DNA of 56,207 nucleotides from CAZOEL01 sp964578835 (lineage in GTDB: Bacteria > Desulfobacterota > Syntrophobacteria > Syntrophobacterales > Syntrophobacteraceae). The notes beneath the pieces were generated by a model that saw only the letters and a list, made by a program, of their open reading frames with translations, did not search any database and was not told the DNA's origin. A program made the translations under genes and the position numbers. Shown here in pieces: positions 8,181 through 17,264 of this stretch (its first letter is position 1; each line of letters starts with the position of its first letter). The stretch is taken from positions 1 through 56,207 of the forward strand of contig CAZOEL010000045.1 of assembly GCA_964578835.1 (NCBI GenBank), read 5' to 3'.

Positions 8181-8705
8181 ATGCTGTACAAATTTGACGG
8201 CAAGCAGCCGAAAGTTGGCGAAGACGCCTATGTGAGCGATTTGGCGAGAGTCATTGGAGATGTCGTCATAGGGCGCAACTGCTATATCGGTCACGGAGCC
8301 ATCTTGAGGGGAGACTATGGAAGAATAGAGATCGGAGATGGCTCTGCAATAGAAGAAGGGGTGATCATTCACGCGCCTCCCGGAGAAACAAATCGAATAG
8401 GGAAGAGAGTTACCGTGGGGCATGGGGCCGTGCTCCATGGAAGACTCATCGGGGATTTGGCGGTCATCGGCATGGGCGCCATACTCAGCATCTGGTCCGA
8501 AATTGGTGAGGGAGCCATTGTTGCTGAAGGCAGCGTCGTCAAGATGAAACAAGTGGCGCCTCCTCGTATGGTTGTCGCCGGCAATCCGGCAAAGATTGTC
8601 CGCGAAGTGAGCGCCAAAGATGAGGAATTCTGGGCCTGGGGAAAACAGCTTTACATCGACTTGGCGAAAAAGTATCTGGATGAAGGTATGGAGCCGGTTG
8701 TATGA
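8181..8705 (+). CDS. Gamma-carbonic anhydrase-like hexapeptide-repeat protein
   Basis: A 174-residue left-handed beta-helix protein of the gamma-carbonic anhydrase/YrdA/PaaY group. Three metal-ligand histidines are visible: His64 (IIHAPPG), His81 and His86 (VGHGAVLHG). The ILRGD segment (41-45) supplies the Arg and Asp equivalent to active-site residues of Methanosarcina Cam. Hexapeptide repeats fill residues 12-140 and an alpha-helical tail follows. It may be a carbonic anhydrase or a CoA-thioester-related relative such as PaaY, which would fit the thioesterase just upstream. ATG 8181 has GGAG six to seven nt before it. The metal and activity are inferred. Confidence 0.85.
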   Translation: MLYKFDGKQPKVGEDAYVSDLARVIGDVVIGRNCYIGHGAILRGDYGRIEIGDGSAIEEGVIIHAPPGETNRIGKRVTVGHGAVLHGRLIGDLAVIGMGAILSIWSEIGEGAIVAEGSVVKMKQVAPPRMVVAGNPAKIVREVSAKDEEFWAWGKQLYIDLAKKYLDEGMEPVV

Positions 8706-8810
8706 GCGCTATCGATGGCGCGGCATAAAGCCAAAAATGCGTATGCTCGCGCAGGGACAGAAGCCCCTGCGTGGTTTCGGCAGCGAAAAATCTCGAACAT
8801 GGTTGGAAAG

Positions 8811-9308
8811 TTATTCTTTCCCGGCAAGCTCTTTGACTCTCACATCCATATTGTCCGGGAGCAGAGAGCCTTTATAGCGCGCTATGCCTCCGGCATCGAT
8901 CAAAAATATCGTTGGAACCCCACGAACTCCGAAGGCTTGCCCGATTTCGAAGTCATGGTCGAATCCAACCGGAAACCGGTAACGATACTTTTCCCAATAA
9001 GCCCGAGCTTTCCTCTCCGAGTCATTGATTGCGGTGTTGACGGCAAGCACAGTCAGTCCTTTTGGCCCTAGCTTCTCTAACAACACGTTGATTTCGGGAA
9101 GCTTCCGCATGCATTCAGGACACCAGGTATTCCAGAAGACAAGCAGCGTCGGTTGTCGCTCGAGGCTTTCCCTTGAGAAGTTCTTCCCGTCGAAAGTCTG
9201 GAGTGAGAAATCCGGAATGGGGTCTCCCACTTCAATGCTCCAGGCCGACGAGAGCAGAAATATCTGGAGACAAAGCGAAAATAATAGAGATCTTGAGAGT
9301 CGAGCCAT
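8811..9308 (-). CDS. TlpA/ResA-like thiol-disulfide oxidoreductase
   Basis: A 165-residue exported thioredoxin-fold protein. A hydrophobic signal or anchor (residues 6-24) is followed by the TlpA-type start GDPIPDFSLQTFDG, the active site WCPEC (Cys63, Cys66) and the cis-Pro loop GVPTIF. Proteins of this group reduce disulfides in the periplasm, for example during cytochrome c maturation; no Ccm or Ccs gene is near. The frame opens nine codons earlier, but ATG 9308 has AAGGA eight nt upstream and begins a clean signal peptide. It is monocistronic as far as can be seen and converges on the carbonic-anhydrase-like gene. Confidence 0.85.
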   Translation of the reverse strand: MARLSRSLLFSLCLQIFLLSSAWSIEVGDPIPDFSLQTFDGKNFSRESLERQPTLLVFWNTWCPECMRKLPEINVLLEKLGPKGLTVLAVNTAINDSERKARAYWEKYRYRFPVGFDHDFEIGQAFGVRGVPTIFLIDAGGIARYKGSLLPDNMDVRVKELAGKE

Positions 9309-9534
9309 GTTCGTTATCCTTAGAGCCCTGCGCAACCTGCGTTAACAAGATAGTGCTACGCAAGCAGAAGCATCACCAAGCCGAGAGCCTTTTTGACGCT
9401 GACCATTCATGGGCCGGGCTTTGCATCACAGTTGCCAGTCTTGAAAATATGCCCGCCACAATGCGAAGAACGCCCATTCCCATAGAAAAAGCGAACACAA
9501 GAGAGCCTCCGTAAAGACAGCCCCTCCCGAAGTG

Positions 9535-9562
9535 AAGGGGCGGATACAACCCGCCCCTTTTT
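9535..9562 (+). terminator. GC-rich hairpin with a T tract
   Basis: A perfect 9-bp stem AAGGGGCGG/CCGCCCCTT (9535-9543 with 9551-9559), a 7-nt loop and TTTTT on the plus strand. Both flanking genes are on the minus strand, so its orientation does not fit the oxidase whose stop is 33 nt away. It may act mainly as a hairpin or RNA stabiliser. Confidence 0.45.
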
Positions 9563-9594
9563 AGCAGATGCTCCCGCTGTCGATTGACTAGCCT

Positions 9595-12500
9595 TTACTG
9601 ACCCTGAAGGGCGTCCAACTCGGCTTGAGCCTCACCGAGTTTTGCCTGCAATCGAGCGACCACATTCTCTGACGGAGGCTGCTTGGCCAGCTCTTTGTCA
9701 AGGCGTTCCCGCAGACGATCTCGCTTGACCTGCAGACGAGCAGTTTTCCTCTGATTTGCGGCGCCGCCGCCGTTCGCAATCTCTCCAGCCTCGGTCAGCC
9801 GCTCATGGAGCCTGGTCATTCGTCCCTGCAGCCGATCTATTCGACTCTGGTTCGGTTGCGATTTGGCCTGTTCCTTTTCAAGCTTCCCCTGGATGCGCTC
9901 AATAGATGAGGAAAGGCGCTTTTCCAGGCGGCTCTGCTCGCGCGGAGGCGTCGTCGGATCTCCAGGAGGCGTTGCAGGATCTTCGGGCGGAACAGTGGGA
10001 TCCTGATCCGGAGGCGTCGTCGGATCTTCCGGTGGATTTGCCGGATCGTCCGGAGGCGTTGTGGGATCTCCAGGCGGAGTAGGCGGATTGGGCAACTCGA
10101 AAGACGGCCCGGTTCCATCCCCGTCTCTGAAGGTTGGAAGCGCAGCCGAGTCGACATATTCGACTCCATCCCAGGTCGGGATCGGCGCCGGCATCAACTG
10201 AACCTGGCCAGGATGCTCAATGTCCCAGCGAAGCAGCATGGAGTGGTCTTCGTGCTGCGTGTTGTGACAATGCTCCATGTAGGTTCCGGCAAACTCGCGA
10301 AACCGGATGGCCATTTCGACGCTATCGGTGCTGTCCTCCTCCGGGCCAACCCTGTAGACATCCTTACGGGCCCATTTTTCCCACTCGGGGGGAGCTTTCC
10401 CGCCTCGCCTTAATATAATCCCTTCTTCAAAGTGGACATGCACGGGGTGGCTCCACCCGCCGCTGTTTTCAATGCTCCAGATCTCCAGCGTTCCTTCGCC
10501 GCTGAAGCCAGCTTCGGTGGGGCCGTTGGCGAGTTGAGGCGCAGCCGAAACCCGTCTTGAGTCCATCGTGAAGCCGCCTCCGCTGCCCCCGTCCGTTCTA
10601 ATGGTCCAGGGGGCCCCGTCTGTTCCGCTCCTGCGGCCGAATTCGAAGGTGCGATGCCTTGCATTGGCAAGCTTCGCCTGGTCAGCCGGATCGTCACGGT
10701 CGAGATGGAGCGGAATCATCGTGTTTTTGCCGGGTACGAAATCATTTGGGTCCATGCTTGCATCCTGTCCGGAGTAAGCCTGAACGCGAAGCTCCAGGAA
10801 CTTTCCAACCGCCGGGTCCCCATCGGTCCAACGTTCCGGCGCTCCGCCGCCGTCAACGCGCATCCTGGCCTTGTATCGCTCTGCAAGAACATCCGCCAGG
10901 GGAATCTTGTCTCCTGTGACCCTTCCGTCCTTATGCTCCTGAACGTTTACAAAATAGAGCTTGTCGCCGGGACTGATCCCGTGCTTGCTGAAGTCGACTA
11001 TGATGTCGTACCGCTCGGCGATTGCCTGGGTCGGAAGCTGTCCCTTGTGGTCGAGGAAGTCTCCGTCGCCGTCCAGATCCATGCTTCCGTCAAAGGGAAC
11101 GGCGTGCTCCATTATGTTGCCGTCGTTCGCAATCATGTGGAAAGGAACCCGGTTATAGGACACTCCTGAGCCTTGCGGGCCGGGCATCTCGCCGCCTGTT
11201 CCCTGCACCTCATGCACCAGAGCGAGCGTGAAGTATCGTGAGACCGATCCGTTCAGGATGCGGAAGCGATAGCGTCGCGCGCGCACGTCAAAGTAGGGGT
11301 GATAGAGCCAGTTTGTAAGCACCTGATCTCCAAGGAAGCCATCCAGGTTGAAGATGTTGAACCAGAGCTGTCCCTCCTGATCCCAGGCCTTGTCTGCAAC
11401 CAGCAGGTTGACGTCGTAGTCGCGATTTCCCCACGGCAGTGCTGTCCCACTGGGCAGGCGCAGGTTGACTCCGTCCTCGAAGTCCTCTTTGCCACGGTCC
11501 AGCGCGCTATAATAGTTCATCATCACTGCATTGCCCTTGTAGACATTTTGGGCCGTGAAATCGAGCATATGGTCGTGAAACCAGTGAGTGCTCATCGTCT
11601 CCCGCCAATCGCCTCTGATCTTTATAGATCCGTTTTCACATGGCTTTTCTCCGGCCTGAGAGTCATTGACAAAAAGTGTTTCCCCCGGCGCACAGGGAAA
11701 GGCCGCCTTGGGGTCCGTTGCATTTGTGTTGATGGTGTCGTAGCCCGCAAGCTGCAGCGGCCAGCGATAGTCATAAAACTGCCCTGGAAAGAAGAAGGCG
11801 TTGGTGTATCCGTCGCTTTCCGCGGGGGAGTGTCCGTTATGCTCATGCGTGCTGATGGTGTGGAGACCAAAGCCCCTGTTGGCCGAAGGATCGATCGGCA
11901 GAGCGTTGTAATGGCGCATCAGGATGGCTTGTCCGTAGCGCGCCATCAATAGCTTGGGTGGAAGCGTCCCGTCGAAGGTCCATAGGGATTTGTGATCCTG
12001 AACGGGCATCGTGGGATGGAAACGAATTTCGAGGCCTTTCGTGGTTCCATCGAGAGTGGGGGCCCCGCTGACGGAGGACTCAAAGACTTTGTTATACAGG
12101 CCTCCTGGACCGAACTCCCCGACAGTGTATCCATGGAGCTGTTTTTTATCTCGAAATCCATTGTTGACACGAGAGCCAGCCTGCGCGGTCTTGAAGAAGA
12201 CCTGTGGAAAGAATTCATTCCACCTCTGGTGCGCCCATCCTTGCCCAGGGGGCCGTCCTTCAGCTGGAGGGCTATCGAGACCGCGTCCCAGAAAAGCTTC
12301 AATTTCCTTTCGCCAAGGATTCTCATCCTCGGTATTCGATAACACAGTTGGAAACGGCGCAATCCCGTCCTGATCCAGAAAGGCTTCCAAAGTGATTCCA
12401 ACCGGCGCGCTTGTTGCGATATTGTTGGGATCCTGCTCGGGAGCCGGCCCAGTCGTGGGAGGCGGGAAGGAGTTGCCTGAGCTAGACGCGCTGGCGCCGA

Positions 12501-12939
12501 GAGGCGCGGGCCCGAACTCTTCGAAGCGCAACATCTTCTGAGTGAATGGTTCAGCGCCAAAAAGAGGGCTTGGCTTGCTGTTAGTGGGTATATTGAAGCC
12601 TCCTCCACCTGCCTGCTGGTCCTCCTGGACCGCATTATTGATGCCCGCATCGGTGTGAGTCCCGGTGAGACCGCCTGCAAAAGCTCCTTCATTGGCGGGG
12701 GGAAGAGTTGAAAGCAAGTCGTCTGCAAAGTCTCGGCCTATCAGAGGACCGGTGAATGCCGACGGATCTCCCTCCGGGGGCGGGCCGAAAATATCGAGCA
12801 CAGCCGCCTCGCCAAGAGATAGTGAGAGTAATACGCACAGCGCTGTCCAGACAAAATAGGCTCCCGCCTTTTTCATCTTTTCATACGCGGATCTCCAACC
12901 TTCTAGCATGTATCTGCTTATCCCACCTTGTTCCAACAT
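9595..12939 (-). CDS. Very long secreted multicopper oxidase with Pro/Asp repeats and coiled-coil tail
   Basis: A 1114-residue exported protein. A signal-like hydrophobic stretch lies near residues 27-45. Copper-site motifs appear in order: HEHNGH (about 365-370), HWFHDH (452-457), HPVHVH (about 831) and HCHNTQHEDHSM (from about 890). These are all four multicopper-oxidase His clusters, with Met as axial ligand. Typical laccases are 500-600 residues; here there is a long N-terminal extension and large inserts. The tail holds about seven imperfect PPxDP units (about 952-1000), then a charged Arg/Lys/Glu/Gln coiled coil to the end. It recalls large oxidases such as Geobacter OmpB, possibly oxidising metals outside the cell. 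AAAGGAGGT seven nt before ATG 12939 decides the start over an upstream in-frame ATG. Confidence 0.85.
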   Translation of the reverse strand: MLEQGGISRYMLEGWRSAYEKMKKAGAYFVWTALCVLLSLSLGEAAVLDIFGPPPEGDPSAFTGPLIGRDFADDLLSTLPPANEGAFAGGLTGTHTDAGINNAVQEDQQAGGGGFNIPTNSKPSPLFGAEPFTQKMLRFEEFGPAPLGASASSSGNSFPPPTTGPAPEQDPNNIATSAPVGITLEAFLDQDGIAPFPTVLSNTEDENPWRKEIEAFLGRGLDSPPAEGRPPGQGWAHQRWNEFFPQVFFKTAQAGSRVNNGFRDKKQLHGYTVGEFGPGGLYNKVFESSVSGAPTLDGTTKGLEIRFHPTMPVQDHKSLWTFDGTLPPKLLMARYGQAILMRHYNALPIDPSANRGFGLHTISTHEHNGHSPAESDGYTNAFFFPGQFYDYRWPLQLAGYDTINTNATDPKAAFPCAPGETLFVNDSQAGEKPCENGSIKIRGDWRETMSTHWFHDHMLDFTAQNVYKGNAVMMNYYSALDRGKEDFEDGVNLRLPSGTALPWGNRDYDVNLLVADKAWDQEGQLWFNIFNLDGFLGDQVLTNWLYHPYFDVRARRYRFRILNGSVSRYFTLALVHEVQGTGGEMPGPQGSGVSYNRVPFHMIANDGNIMEHAVPFDGSMDLDGDGDFLDHKGQLPTQAIAERYDIIVDFSKHGISPGDKLYFVNVQEHKDGRVTGDKIPLADVLAERYKARMRVDGGGAPERWTDGDPAVGKFLELRVQAYSGQDASMDPNDFVPGKNTMIPLHLDRDDPADQAKLANARHRTFEFGRRSGTDGAPWTIRTDGGSGGGFTMDSRRVSAAPQLANGPTEAGFSGEGTLEIWSIENSGGWSHPVHVHFEEGIILRRGGKAPPEWEKWARKDVYRVGPEEDSTDSVEMAIRFREFAGTYMEHCHNTQHEDHSMLLRWDIEHPGQVQLMPAPIPTWDGVEYVDSAALPTFRDGDGTGPSFELPNPPTPPGDPTTPPDDPANPPEDPTTPPDQDPTVPPEDPATPPGDPTTPPREQSRLEKRLSSSIERIQGKLEKEQAKSQPNQSRIDRLQGRMTRLHERLTEAGEIANGGGAANQRKTARLQVKRDRLRERLDKELAKQPPSENVVARLQAKLGEAQAELDALQGQ

Positions 12940-13468
12940 AGCAGATACCTCCTTTCCAAAGCTAATCTTTATATTCGCCGGTATGATGTCCACACCCGCG
13001 CAACAATAATGGATGAATGTTCATTCCGGATTGCTCCGGAGTCGCTCCTGTTTCTGTATAGCGCTGAACCTCAGTTCCATACAGGTAGCGAGATTCATCC
13101 GAATGATCGCCAAGGAGTCTACATATTATCCCTCAGTCTTAAAGCCTAATAATGTAGCTGAAGAATATATGAACTACCTACTAGGGATGATAATGGTCGG
13201 TTATTATGCTGGCAATATGTAGAAGTATAAGCAATTAATATACGTATTATTACTTTAATAAATGGGCGCGATATTTGTGATTTCCATGATTAGCAAGATA
13301 CTGCAGTGAGTTAAGTAGTATTGGCTCAAAAGTTGAGCAAAAGAAGTGGAACCCTCCCAGAGGTTCGATGATGCTGTTGAAATTAAACCGTAAGACATTA
13401 AGACTTGGGAGAGGGACGGATCTCATCGGCTGGAGGAGATGTAGTAAAGCCAGGCGCGCTTTCCATTT
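12940..13468. other. Intergenic region between oxidase and MddA-like gene
   Basis: About 530 nt that are AT-rich between 13100 and 13330. Presumably it carries the promoter of the minus-strand oxidase; a TATAAA hexamer lies near 12970 in minus reading without a matching -35. Frames here are short and unlike proteins. No clear terminator is seen for the MddA-like gene. Confidence 0.4.
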
Positions 13469-14212
13469 TTATCCCTGCTTGCCTCTCTTGGGCTTTGGGA
13501 AAACCATTGAGGTTTCCATGCGGTATCTTTTGTAGGCTTCGCCAAAAAACTTCGCTGTGTCTCGCTCTTCGAAGGCGATGCCGATAAAGATCAAAGCTGT
13601 AAAACCGGCAGAGAAGAGAAGCCGGCCATGGGTCATGGTCGGGGTCGCCCAAAAGGCAATGAGGAATCCCAGCATCATGGGATGCCTCAGATGACGGTAG
13701 AGGGAGTTGACTTTGAAGGGCGTCGGCGCATAGGGCTTTTGGACGAAGAACAGATATGTCTGCCTCAGTCCAAAAAGATCGAAGTGATTGATGAGGAAAG
13801 TTGAATAGACCACCAGAAGCAATCCGCTGAAGAATAATGCGTGAGAAAAAAAGCGGGCGGCTGAGCTCTCAATATTCCAGATCACTTTCGGCATCGGTTG
13901 CCAAAAGATGAAAAGAGCGATCAGCGCGAAGCTTGCCAGAAGCACGAAGGTGCTCCGCTCGACGGGCTCGGGAATGATTCTGGTCCACTGCCGCTTGAAC
14001 CCGGGGCGGGCCATCACCGAGTGCTGAACGCCGAAAAGAACGATCAGCAGCGTGTTAACCGTCAAAGCGACGCCTGAGGACCCGGCGGTTCCGGAGTTGA
14101 TGGATTTTGGAACCGCAAGGTCGCTAAGAAATCCTGCAAGGTATAGAAACGCGCCAAAAAAGACGAAGTAGCAAGCTATGCCGTAGACAAAAGCGGATGT
14201 TCGATTCATCAT
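13469..14212 (-). CDS. mddA: MddA-like methanethiol S-methyltransferase (NnrU/isoprenylcysteine methyltransferase-like membrane protein)
   Basis: A 247-residue protein with about five to six membrane segments. The sequence carries strings typical of bacterial MddA: LFGVQHSVMARPGFKRQW, PEPVERSTFVL, NHFDLFGLRQTYL and RHLRHPMMLGFLIAFWATPT. MddA methylates methanethiol with S-adenosylmethionine to give dimethyl sulfide; the C-terminal RHPMMLG/EERD region corresponds to the SAM-binding part of the isoprenylcysteine methyltransferase fold. NnrU-like proteins of unknown role are the alternative. ATG 14212 (preceded by GAGGG, 5 nt) is preferred to an ATG nine codons earlier. The upstream PPDK-like gene ends 41 nt before, on the same strand. 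Confidence 0.75.
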   Translation of the reverse strand: MMNRTSAFVYGIACYFVFFGAFLYLAGFLSDLAVPKSINSGTAGSSGVALTVNTLLIVLFGVQHSVMARPGFKRQWTRIIPEPVERSTFVLLASFALIALFIFWQPMPKVIWNIESSAARFFSHALFFSGLLLVVYSTFLINHFDLFGLRQTYLFFVQKPYAPTPFKVNSLYRHLRHPMMLGFLIAFWATPTMTHGRLLFSAGFTALIFIGIAFEERDTAKFFGEAYKRYRMETSMVFPKPKRGKQG

Positions 14213-14252
14213 AACGGCCCTCACTCCCTGCGCCTTCATTGCGGCGCAGCTT

Positions 14253-17096
14253 TTACGAAGTCCCGGAGATAAAGGGCTTCAAATTATCCAGGACTTCAAA
14301 CATGATTTCTCTGTTGAACCTGATTCCCACGGCTGCAATGACAGAATGGCGCCGATAGGGATCGACCTCGAAATGCCAGGGCCGAACGAGGAGCTCTTTG
14401 CCGCTGGAATGGAGGTGAGCTTCGAATCTCTTCGCTTCCGCCATGAGCTCTTCATATTCGTCCTGCCCATAAACCTGTCCGTCGAATTCTCCAAAAGAGC
14501 ACCTGCCGAAGGTTAGGAGGCAATCCCCGGTTGTCTCCGATCCCACGACTTCCTGGGAGATTCTCAACTCGGGGAAAGGCGCGAAGAACGGATCCAAGTT
14601 GTATAGTTCAATAAAATCGCCAAGGGGAACTTTGTCGAGAATATCTTCTTCGGAGCCGGCTTTCGACTGATCCAAAAAAGCCCTGAGGTAGCGGCAGAGA
14701 AGATCGAAGTCGTCATTGGGGATGGAAAGCCCGATGCTTATGATCCGGGCGTGGCCCTGTCCCAGAGGAGGCTCGCCGTGGACCAGACGGACCCGTTGGT
14801 GAAGGTCGGGGTTGACCTCCTCTACGTAATTCATGAAGCGTCGGGCGAGGATTTCTTTCTCAGCATAATCGAGAGTCGCCGGTCCGATATCGACCTTGTC
14901 GAGATCCTGGCCATACTCGAAATTGCTGGCCAGGATGAGGTGATAGCAGCCGGGCGCGCGCATCACGTGGAAACCCTCCGCTTCAAAATCGCGCATCATG
15001 CTCATGGTGCGATTCTTTAAAAAAATATCCCTTATGACGTCGTTTTCCGTCTCTCCCCGCTTGCGCGCTTGCTCCACCATCATTTCATGAAGCCAGTGCG
15101 TACACCAGGTCGTGCAAAGCATCAGCGCGCGAAGAATCTTCAGGACTTCTTCTCCTAGCCTCCGGCCGCGGTACACGAGAGAAGGTGTGAATTGAAAATC
15201 CTCGACACGAACCTCCTTGAGCCGCAGGGTCCGCTCCCTGTCCAGCTTCGGAATATACTTAAGATAAGTACAAAAAGCCTGAAGCAGCTCCTTTCTCGAA
15301 ATTTCCTCATCATTTTCACGGAGCCGCTTCTCGAGGCGGCTGAAGCTTTCGAGATCCAGCTCCCACTGGTAGTGGAGGTCCAGGAGAGTGTCGTAGTCGC
15401 ATTCCTGGTACCCGGCTGCTGAAAATTGCCTTTTCAGATATTCCCAGTCCACGTAGAGCTTTTTCCTGACTTTTCTGTCTTCGAGAAAGTCCCTGGCCTC
15501 CGTGTAGCCGATAATTCCTCGCTCGCCGTCAACAAAGACTTTCTTTCCGATGTAGTCGAAGATCATGCTGTCGGAATTGAGGATCATTTGGTCGCCGCTT
15601 GTGAGGATGACCGGCTTTCCCGCGGCGTCAACCAGGTTGATGATGTATGGTTTGCTGTAGGCTACGGCCGAGACCGCTTCGTGGCCGGTCATGTTGCCGT
15701 CGCAGCGAACGATTCCTCGAATGAGCGGATGGTTTACGGCGACGTCGTTTTCTCCGTAGGGCCTTTGTCGCAGCAAAATGACGTCTTCACCCTTGTTGGC
15801 CACCTCCATGCCCCATTCGGTGCCGAAAACGAGAATGCCGCTTTCCGCGCTGTCCGTTATGGGCTCTCCTCTCGCCAGCACGATATAATCCTGGAAGTCG
15901 TCTTTGAGCGCCTTCTCGCGCTGCTCGAGAGCATTGTTGATGATCATGGAGGCAAGCTGAATATTAGTCTTGCCCGAATCGACAAAATCCCACATTGTGC
16001 GCACGGTAGCATTGGATGTCATGCGCAGGGGACGTCTCTGGAGCAGATAAAGCTTATTGTCTTCTACCGTAAACTCGATATCGAGCGGGCGTTTCGATGA
16101 AGCTTCGAAACGATCCTTCACCAGAAGAAGAAGCTCATAGATGTCCGGGAACTGCTCCTTGAGCGCATCCGAATAAAGAAGAGGCTTGCGGATTTTGCCG
16201 GATACGATCTTATCGCACTGGATCTTCGGGGCCCATTCGACTAGGAGCTCGTCGGCCCCGGTGCGCTGGTTTCTGGTGAAGAGCACTCCGCTCAGGCAGT
16301 TCCTATCGTCTTTATTCCCGAAAACCATCTCTTGAACGATGACCGCCGTTCCCATATCGTCGGGAACCTTCGGATCTCGACTCGTGCGAGCTTCCACAGC
16401 CGTTGGGGACATCCAGGAGAGCAGGACGGCTTCGATGGTGTTGCGCAACTGTAAATTCAAGTCGGTTTCAAAACGGGATGGGAATCTGTCATGGCTGGTC
16501 TTTGTCAAGATGGCGCGAAATGCTTCGATAAGCCTATGAAGAAGGGGAACCGAAAGCGATCCTTCGCCTCCAGCGCCGTTCCTTTTGATGACTTCGTAAA
16601 ACCGATCGTAGGGGATCTCGAGGACGATCTCTCCATACATGCGGATAGCGGTGAGGAAAGTAGTGAGGACAAAGCTTTCATCCGCCCCGGCTGCAATCAG
16701 TCTGGACACGATCTCGTCGTTCAGCCCCACATTGAGAGAGGTGCCGAGAGCCCCGGGCAGAGAAATAGCGGCTCCGCCGCGAACGGCGACAAGCAGCGGC
16801 ATGCGCCCACTCGCATCGCCGTAAATACGCCCCTTTCTCCGTTCCAGCCTGGCCAATTCAGCGAGGACCGAATAGAAGAGGTCGTCGGTCAGGTGGTCTC
16901 CGACTTCATGGCAACGTCGCCAGACTCGTGTGGAGATAATGAAGCCGTCGGGCACCGCAATGCGGTCTTCCATTCCGGGGAAAAGCTCTCTGAGCTGTTT
17001 CAAGTCCTCAACCAGCTTGGAGCCCTTCGCGCCTAGAAGTTCGACCTGAGTCGAGTCGGCATCTTCGAAAGAGAGAATCAGGGGTTCGTGGGCCAT
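14253..17096 (-). CDS. PPDK-like phosphotransferase with an unrecognised C-terminal half
   Basis: A 947-residue protein. Residues 1-365 match the ATP-binding domain of pyruvate phosphate dikinase: AVRGGAAISLPGALGTSLN (104-122) and DIEFTVEDNKLYLLQRRP (339-356). Residues about 400-510 form the swivelling phosphohistidine domain, with GNMTGHEAVSAVA giving His472 in place of the usual T-S/C-H. The PEP/pyruvate TIM barrel is absent. Residues about 510-947 are a region I do not recognise, predicted mostly alpha-helical first and then mixed. It could phosphorylate an acceptor other than pyruvate, as phenylphosphate synthase and rifampin phosphotransferase do with related domains. It follows the PaaK-like gene by 168 nt on the same strand. 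The start has GGGAG nine nt upstream. Confidence 0.75.
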   Translation of the reverse strand: MAHEPLILSFEDADSTQVELLGAKGSKLVEDLKQLRELFPGMEDRIAVPDGFIISTRVWRRCHEVGDHLTDDLFYSVLAELARLERRKGRIYGDASGRMPLLVAVRGGAAISLPGALGTSLNVGLNDEIVSRLIAAGADESFVLTTFLTAIRMYGEIVLEIPYDRFYEVIKRNGAGGEGSLSVPLLHRLIEAFRAILTKTSHDRFPSRFETDLNLQLRNTIEAVLLSWMSPTAVEARTSRDPKVPDDMGTAVIVQEMVFGNKDDRNCLSGVLFTRNQRTGADELLVEWAPKIQCDKIVSGKIRKPLLYSDALKEQFPDIYELLLLVKDRFEASSKRPLDIEFTVEDNKLYLLQRRPLRMTSNATVRTMWDFVDSGKTNIQLASMIINNALEQREKALKDDFQDYIVLARGEPITDSAESGILVFGTEWGMEVANKGEDVILLRQRPYGENDVAVNHPLIRGIVRCDGNMTGHEAVSAVAYSKPYIINLVDAAGKPVILTSGDQMILNSDSMIFDYIGKKVFVDGERGIIGYTEARDFLEDRKVRKKLYVDWEYLKRQFSAAGYQECDYDTLLDLHYQWELDLESFSRLEKRLRENDEEISRKELLQAFCTYLKYIPKLDRERTLRLKEVRVEDFQFTPSLVYRGRRLGEEVLKILRALMLCTTWCTHWLHEMMVEQARKRGETENDVIRDIFLKNRTMSMMRDFEAEGFHVMRAPGCYHLILASNFEYGQDLDKVDIGPATLDYAEKEILARRFMNYVEEVNPDLHQRVRLVHGEPPLGQGHARIISIGLSIPNDDFDLLCRYLRAFLDQSKAGSEEDILDKVPLGDFIELYNLDPFFAPFPELRISQEVVGSETTGDCLLTFGRCSFGEFDGQVYGQDEYEELMAEAKRFEAHLHSSGKELLVRPWHFEVDPYRRHSVIAAVGIRFNREIMFEVLDNLKPFISGTS

Positions 17097-17264
17097 GGGG
17101 CAACTCTCCCGTTTTGTGCTTTAAGGGGCTCAATCCAGACTTCCAGCAAACAGCCTCCCTATCCTTCGTCGTTCCCACAAATGCACAGCGGAAGCAACGC
17201 GGGGACGCCCAATTCGGAAGCTTGTTTTAACCTGTTCGCAGAAGAAAGGCGATGAGAGCTTAGA

